Assembly: GCF_027409185.1 (NCBI RefSeq)
Contig: NC_084462.1
Span: 186,956,071 to 187,020,070, forward strand
Length of the DNA: 64,000 nt
Reading direction: 5' to 3'
DNA from: Cynocephalus volans
Taxonomy: Eukaryota; Chordata; Mammalia; Dermoptera; Cynocephalidae
Shown here in pieces: positions 58,866-64,000 of the stretch (its first letter is position 1; every line of letters begins with the position of its first letter). The notes below the pieces were generated by a model. That model ran no database searches and was not told where the DNA came from. It saw only the letters and a program-made list of their open reading frames with translations. Both the position numbers and the translations under genes were made by a program.

Positions 58866-59040
58866 TTTTTCTTTCTTTCTTTTTTTTTTTGACTGGTAAG
58901 GGGATTGCAACCCTCAGCACAGTGTGGTCTGCACCATGCTCAGCCAGTGAGCACACCGGCCATCCCTATATAGGATCTGAACCCACGGCCTCGGCTCTGC
59001 CAGTGCCGCACTCTCCCGAGTGAGCCATGGGGCTATCCCT
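58866..59040 (-). mobile_element. Dimeric tRNA-Ile-like SINE, antisense, with target-site duplication
   Basis: Same family as 48350-48500; minus strand GAGAGTGCGGCACTGGCAGA...GATCCTATATAGGGATGGCC then GGTGTGCTCACTGGCTGAGC and GATTGCAATCCCC-like end, followed by an A/G-rich tail (plus-strand TTTCTTTCTTTCT). Flanked by AAATAATTCATTTTC (58851-58865) and AAATATTTCATTTTC (59041-59055), a 15-bp duplication with one mismatch. Confidence 0.85.
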
Positions 59041-59059
59041 AAATATTTCATTTTCTTAC

Positions 59060-61530
59060 ACTGTACCCAGTTCCATTTATAATCAACTGAAACAGACTAA
59101 TTCAGAGGTGTTACAAAGTTAGGAGGAGGATAGCCCATGAATAGAAATCCCACATGAAAGATCACTCATATGGCCTCAAACCCCTCACTTGTGCTTCAGA
59201 CTTGAGGCAAAAGAGATCCAGAAAGGGGAAGATGTTAGCTGCATATAACAAGCAAGTATTGATCCTACTGCCTACCGTGAACAAGAGTTGACTGCAGTAC
59301 ATTTTCTGAAAGGTATCAATGACTGGGTGCTATAATAAGTTTTGAAGCAATTTTGAAAAAGGAGAGGTGAGTTAGGCTGAGAATGATAACAAAAGCCTAG
59401 GAAATGGTACTTATTTAAGTAGTCTTGAAGGTGTGGATTGGGATGCATGGACACCGTGTCAAACCTGAGAGGATCTCTCCACAGTGATCTCTAAATACAC
59501 TTTCATTTTTAAAATCTCTCCTCATTGATTATTTCCAGATCCTGAGCTCTCTAAAGCTTAGTGTATCACTCCACTTGGCATCAAGAGATATTCTTGTGTT
59601 CCAGCTATTCTGAGGTCTTTCTGTTTTTGATTAGTGCTACTCATTTTGCCACAATTAGCTGAAAACCAATATTTGCTTCTTTTTGAGATCATTTTTGTGA
59701 AACGGAAATCAACTTAGAACACGCATTGCTTTAAAATGCCTAAATTTATACAAACTTATCCCTTTTTATTGCAACACGTTCTGGAAATTATGTGAACTTA
59801 AAGGGTCAATAACACAAGTGTTTTTCCCTAATGCCAGTAATCTGTTTACAAAATCACAAATTCTGTAGAAAAATAACAATAATCCCATTTTACGTTATTT
59901 GAAATGGGAACATCAGAATTCATCACACTTCTCAAAACCAATAAAAGGTAAATAAAACACATTACAGTCCATGCATATGTCACAGAATTATGTTATGATG
60001 TGAGAAAGTTAATACATAGCTTCTTAATCTCAAGAAAATTGTTTTCTTTAATTCACATTGCTTCAACTACACCACAGTTAATTCAGTTGGCTTTTATTGT
60101 GGTTTTCAAAACTTCTACATGTGGTTATAAACTTCTGTTTGTTGTATTTGGCATTGAACTGAAGAATGTCTCTCCCACTTTTCAACTGGTTAAAGACATT
60201 GACTTGCAGGTGCTTAGATGTATCAGCCTTTGCTGTGTAAAAAATCACAAAATATTCAACCAGCCACCAAAAAAAAAAAAAAGGAAAAAAAGAAAGGGAA
60301 AAAAGAGAGAAAAAGAAAATCAAAAGGGAAAGAAATCAACAACAATAGATTGGATTTTGAAGAATTTTTAAATTTCAACAAGTTTCTAAAAATCAGCATT
60401 TGGGTTGAGCTAAGTTCGGAAATTCCTTTATTGGTGTTGCCTGGATTACAGATGAGGCTGTAGGCACCTTGTGTTTTTAACTGAGGCTGGCTGGTTCAAG
60501 ATAGATTCACTAACATGTCCTGTGGTTCTGATGACTCTTGGCTACACCTTGTGTCTCCAATAGCATAGTCCCGTTTTTGTTCAAATATGGCTGTCCAAGA
60601 AGGCAAGCCCCAGCAGCAAGAAATGTTTAAACCTATGTTTGCATCACATTTACTGATGTCTTCTTGGTCAATGTAAGTCCAGTGGAAAAGTCCAAGATAT
60701 TGACAGAGGGGGCCATATAAGGCTTTGGATCCCTGGAAGCTTGTCATTTGGAACAATTGCTGGAAGAGTGTACCACAAGAAATATACATGATTATGCTTT
60801 TTCCTATATAATATTGTGTGGAAAATGTTAAACTGCAAGTTGCATATCTTCCAAGAAATTTAGGTGTATAAAAGCTAGAGGTGTTGTAGAGGAAACACTC
60901 ATATGGAATTCCTTGTCCTATCCCATATTAGCAGGAAAATAGATCATACAGCCCAAGTGCATTTTTATAACATTAGCTTTAGTGAAGATGTAATGTTTCT
61001 TCCTCTAGTTTAAATGATTTAATTATTCCTTTAGAGAAGAGTAACTGTTGCTAAATCACTAGGAAATGTATGTCTTATTAACTCAAAAATAAGTTGTATC
61101 TAGTCTGTACCTATAACTCACTTGTGGGTTCATGTTCAGTAGGGTCTTTCTACCTTTTTCTTGAACATCAGAGTTTTCTTCCACAGGGAGGCTTTTAAAA
61201 TTTTTATTTGTTTATATTTATTTAATTAACTGATTTGTATTTATTTGTCTTTTCTACAAGTAGCATGTTTTGATCAGGAGAATCTAGGACCAATGCCAGT
61301 TCTCTCATGAGTCCACTTCTTCTGCCTTCTCTCTCACCCATGCTTTCAGAGTCCTCTATGTGTGTTCAAGAGTAACAAATGAATAAATTTCAATGAGTTT
61401 TTTGTTTAACCTATCTTCGTTTGCATACATTGCATTTAATGAGCTTTTGGGGGTCAATAAACTCAAAACGAAAAGTAGAAATTATTAAAACAGTTTCAAA
61501 GAAATTTATGTGAATAAGATAAAGTTGACA
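59060..61530. other. No gene recognised; homopurine tract at 60269-60319
   Basis: Unique-looking AT-rich sequence. 60269-60319 is 51 bp of uninterrupted purine on the plus strand. A 97-codon minus frame (60789-60496) has no domain I can name and may belong to an old repeat. Confidence 0.4.
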
Positions 61531-61639
61531 TCACTTCCGGTCAAGATGGCAGAATAGACGATCCCTAGCATCACTCTCTCCCAAAAATCAACCAATTTAA
61601 ACTATAAAAACATAACATCAAGTGCATATGGAACGGGCA

Positions 61640-62300
61640 GACATCCAGCAGGGGAGGCAGAAACTCCGTGGAGACCACATGCCCTGCAGGGCCACTGTCA
61701 CATGATCTGGCAGATAGGAATTACCACCGCCACCCAGCTCCATTCCCAGCCCAGCCTAGTGCGCACAGATTGGGGAGATGACCAGCAAGGGAAGCGGAAG
61801 CTCTGCAGAAACCACACACCCTGTGGGGCCGCCACTGCGTGATCCAGCAGGTAGGCTTCACCACAGGCACCTGTGTGCTCAGCCTAGTGTGCTCGGAGAA
61901 GGGAGATGTCCAGCAGAGGAGGTGGGAACTCCATGGGACCACACTGCAGCTGCACGATCCAGCAGCCCAGCCCAATGTGTACAGAGCATAGAGATGTCCA
62001 GCAAGGGAGATAGAAGCTCCGTATAGTCCACACACCCTGTGTGGGAGCTGCTGCCGCGTGATCCAGCAGCAGGTAGGCTTCACCGCTGCCACACGGCTCC
62101 ATCCTAAGCCCGGCCTACCTTGCACAGAGCAGGGAGACATCCTGCAGGGGGAGGGGAAGCTCTGTAGAGACCACATGTTCTGTGGTGCCTTGGCTCATCC
62201 CAGCAGCCTGGGACAGAGTGCACAGAACAGGGAGAAGTCCAGCATGGTAGGTGGAAGCTTAGCAGAGACCACACACCCTGTGGTACCGCCCCATGATCCA
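61640..62300 (+). repeat. L1 5' UTR monomers, six units
   Basis: Units of the form GA(T/C)(G/A)TCCAGCAGGGGAGG...GAAGCTC...GAGACCACACACCCTGTGG start at 61640, 61777, 61905, 61993, 62136 and 62234; spacings are 137, 128, 88, 143 and 98 bp. Each unit holds GATCCAGCAG(C/G) further on. The design is like a monomeric promoter, with short and long unit variants. Confidence 0.85.
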
Positions 62301-62493
62301 GCAGCCCAGCAGAGTCCAAGCTGACCAGAGAGGTGGCTCCCCAGAGAGGCCCAAGACCTGAGGCAACCACACATGAAAGGCACTAGTGGCCAACTGAAAA
62401 CTCACTGAGGTAGCCATACCAAATTGGCAACCACAGCAGCATCTTAGTCAGTCAATAGTGTCAAACCTGTGGACTGTGAAACCCCTGGCCACA

Positions 62494-63483
62494 ATGAATA
62501 AACATCAAAGAAAGGATACCAAAAATACAGAAAATCAAGAAAGTACACCACCAAAGGATAATAACTCTCAAGCTCTCGATCCTATAGAACAAGAAGCCCT
62601 TGAAATGACTGACAAGGAATTTCGAGTGATAATTCTAAGGAAACTGAATGAGATACAAAAAAACTCAGCTAGACATCATGATGAAACAAGGAAAAGTATA
62701 CAGGACCTGAATGAGGAAATGTACAAAGAAATCAATGCCCTGAAAAAAATGTAGCAGAACTTGCTGAACTGAAGAAGTTACTCAGCGAAGTAAACAACAC
62801 AACAGAGAGTAACCAGCAGGCTTGCGGAAGTTGAAGAGAGAACCTCTGAACTTGAAGATGGGCTGTTTGAAATAACTCAAGCAGACAAAAAAAAAAAAAA
62901 AGAAAAAGAAAAAAGAATCAAAGGCATTGAAGAAAATCTGAGAGAGATATCAGACAACCTTAAGCACTCAAATATCCAAGTCATGGGTATTCCAGAAGGG
63001 GAGGATAAAGGAGATTGCATTGAAAACATATTCAACAAAATAGTGGCAGAAAACTTGCCAGGTATAGGAAAAATCACAGATCTTCAGATCCAGGAAGCTC
63101 AACAATCTCCAAACGTATTCAATCCAAAAAGGTCTTCTCCAAGATATGTTACAGTCAAATTGGCAAAACTGAAAGACAAAGAGAGAATCTTAAAAGCTGC
63201 AAGAGAGAAGCATCAAATCATCTATAAGGGAGCCCCAATCTGGCTAACATCAGACTTTTCACCACAAACCCTAAAATCCAGAAAGGAATGGGATGATATA
63301 TTCAAAATACTAAAATACAGAGATTGTCAGCCAAGAATACTCTACCCTGCAAGGCTATCCTTCCAAAATGAAGGGCAAATAGTATATTTCTCAGACAAAC
63401 AAAAACTGTGGGAGTTCACCACCACACGACCAAACTTACAAGAAATCCTCAAGGGAGTACTGGGTTTGGTTCCTGAAAAATAA
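62494..63483 (+). pseudogene. L1 ORF1 (RNA-binding protein), frameshifted
   Basis: ATG at 62494 opens MNKHQRKDTKNTENQESTPP; the N-terminal part leads into a coiled-coil-like region (EMTDKEFRVIILRKLNEIQK). The frame closes at 62752 after an A7 run; the correct reading continues one frame over (VAELAELKKLLSEVNNTTES) and shifts again near 62820 (LAEVEERTSELEDGLFEITQ). It then stays open through a 15-A run (62887-62901) to the natural stop at 63481-63483. The C-terminal part shows the RRM and CTD: RYVTVKLAKLKDKERILKAA, YKGAPIWLTSDFSPQTL. About 330 codons if unbroken. The protein normally trimerises and coats L1 RNA. Confidence 0.9.
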
Positions 63484-63700
63484 CTACCACTGCCATAAAA
63501 ACCCAAGAAAAATCAAAACCCACTACTATAATAAAAATGGCATTCATGAAGAGAAAACAAACAAACAAAAAGGCTATCTACAACCTAAGGAACCAACAAG
63601 CACAGAAAACAAACAGTAAATCAAAAAACAAGAAATAAAAGACACCTAAGACAACCAAACAATAATCAATAAAATGCTAGGAATAAGTCAATGCTTTTCA

Positions 63701-64000
63701 ATGACATCTCTTAATGGAAAAGGCTTAAATTCCCCAATCACTGGATTAAAAGGGAGGACCCAACTATATGCTGCCTTCAAGAGACCCACCTCACCCATAA
63801 AGACTCACATAGACTAAGAGTGAAAGGATGGGAAAAGATTTACCATGCAAACAGAAAAGAAAAACGAGCTGGAGTAGCTATTCTTATATCTGACAAAATA
63901 GACTTTAAACTAAAAACCATAAAAAGAGACAATAAGGGACACTACTTAATGATAAAAGGACTGATCCATCAAGAAGACATATCAATCATAAATATGTACC
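63701..64000 (+). pseudogene. L1 ORF2 start, endonuclease N-terminus, frameshifted and partial
   Basis: ATG at 63701 opens MTSLNGKGLNSPIT. Shortly after, around 63741-63750, about half a dozen codons usual at this point are missing and the frame shifts; beyond it another frame reads WIKREDPTICCLQETHLTHK and GWEKIYHANRKEKRAGVAIL, the endonuclease N-terminus with its catalytic Glu in QETH. The window ends inside the endonuclease. Confidence 0.85.

Larger units (their letters stand above)
61540..64000 (+). mobile_element. LINE-1, sense, 5' UTR, ORF1 and start of ORF2; cut by window end
   Basis: Starts near 61541 with CACTTCCGGTCAAGATGGCA, i.e. an ETS-like CTTCCGG and a YY1-like CAAGATGGC at the very 5' end as in human L1. 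A monomer-type 5' UTR (to 62490) is followed by ORF1 (62494-63483), a spacer and the beginning of ORF2 (63701 on). ORF1 and ORF2 both carry frameshifts, so the copy is inactive though relatively young. Confidence 0.9.

Noticed and set aside
1-64000. CRISPR arrays, bacterial operons, rRNA or functional tRNA genes, D or J segments
   Set aside because: No regular direct-repeat/spacer array or prokaryotic signal was seen; tRNA-like sequences are SINE monomers without intact cloverleaf context; no 12-RSS pair flanking a short D-like segment was noticed, though a systematic RSS scan was not possible by eye.

Overview
The window is mammalian genomic DNA: a short piece of an immunoglobulin heavy-chain variable (IGHV) region that also carries an intronless ADAM gene, embedded in very dense LINE-1 sequence. 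Mammal is certain from the IGHV exon with its recombination signal, the ADAM protein, MIR and MaLR relics and many L1 copies. The order is suggested by a dimeric SINE whose two halves both resemble tRNA-Ile (48350-48500, 58866-59040, and a 39-bp scrap at 17890-17928). That architecture matches my recollection of the CYN family described from colugos (Dermoptera); a bat or another laurasiatherian is not excluded without a library search.

Layout. 0-1.3 kb: an L1 fragment, then one apparently functional IGHV segment on the minus strand, with octamer promoter, leader exon, V exon, 23-bp-spacer RSS and a CTCF-like motif just behind the RSS. 1.5-1.8 kb: an endogenous retrovirus solo LTR with intact target-site duplication. 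4.8-5.04 kb: a six-unit array of CTCF-like cores joined to the decayed RSS end of a lost IGHV. 7.9-16.7 kb: a pile of L1 fragments, including an antisense 5' UTR built from about fifteen ~91-bp monomers. 17.57-17.84 kb: an IGHV pseudogene, minus strand, that keeps its heptamer and has lost its nonamer. 18.5-23.5 kb: GC-rich and then unique non-coding sequence. 23.76-25.99 kb: a complete 743-codon single-exon ADAM gene on the minus strand, ADAM6-like, with every zinc-binding residue replaced. 29.56-30.35 kb: a CpG island with exon-like splice sites running to 31.1 kb on the plus strand. 31-38 kb: mostly unique sequence with MaLR, Tigger-like, MIR and L1 relics. 38.4-45.2 kb: a near-full-length but dead L1 on the minus strand. 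45.6-58.8 kb: further L1 copies, one with an internal deletion joining ORF2 to the 5' UTR and one with a 5' inversion. 61.5-64.0 kb: the 5' part of another L1 on the plus strand, cut by the window edge.

How it fits together. The three IGHV units share one orientation, as expected of a heavy-chain V cluster whose 5' side lies to the right. In mouse and human ADAM6 lies between the V cluster and the D segments, so an ADAM6-like gene is expected near V segments; here, however, it lies 5' of all three V units, which is not the usual order. Apart from the IGHV segment and the ADAM gene I see no intact protein-coding gene. Positions of repeat boundaries are estimates by eye, typically good to some tens of bases.
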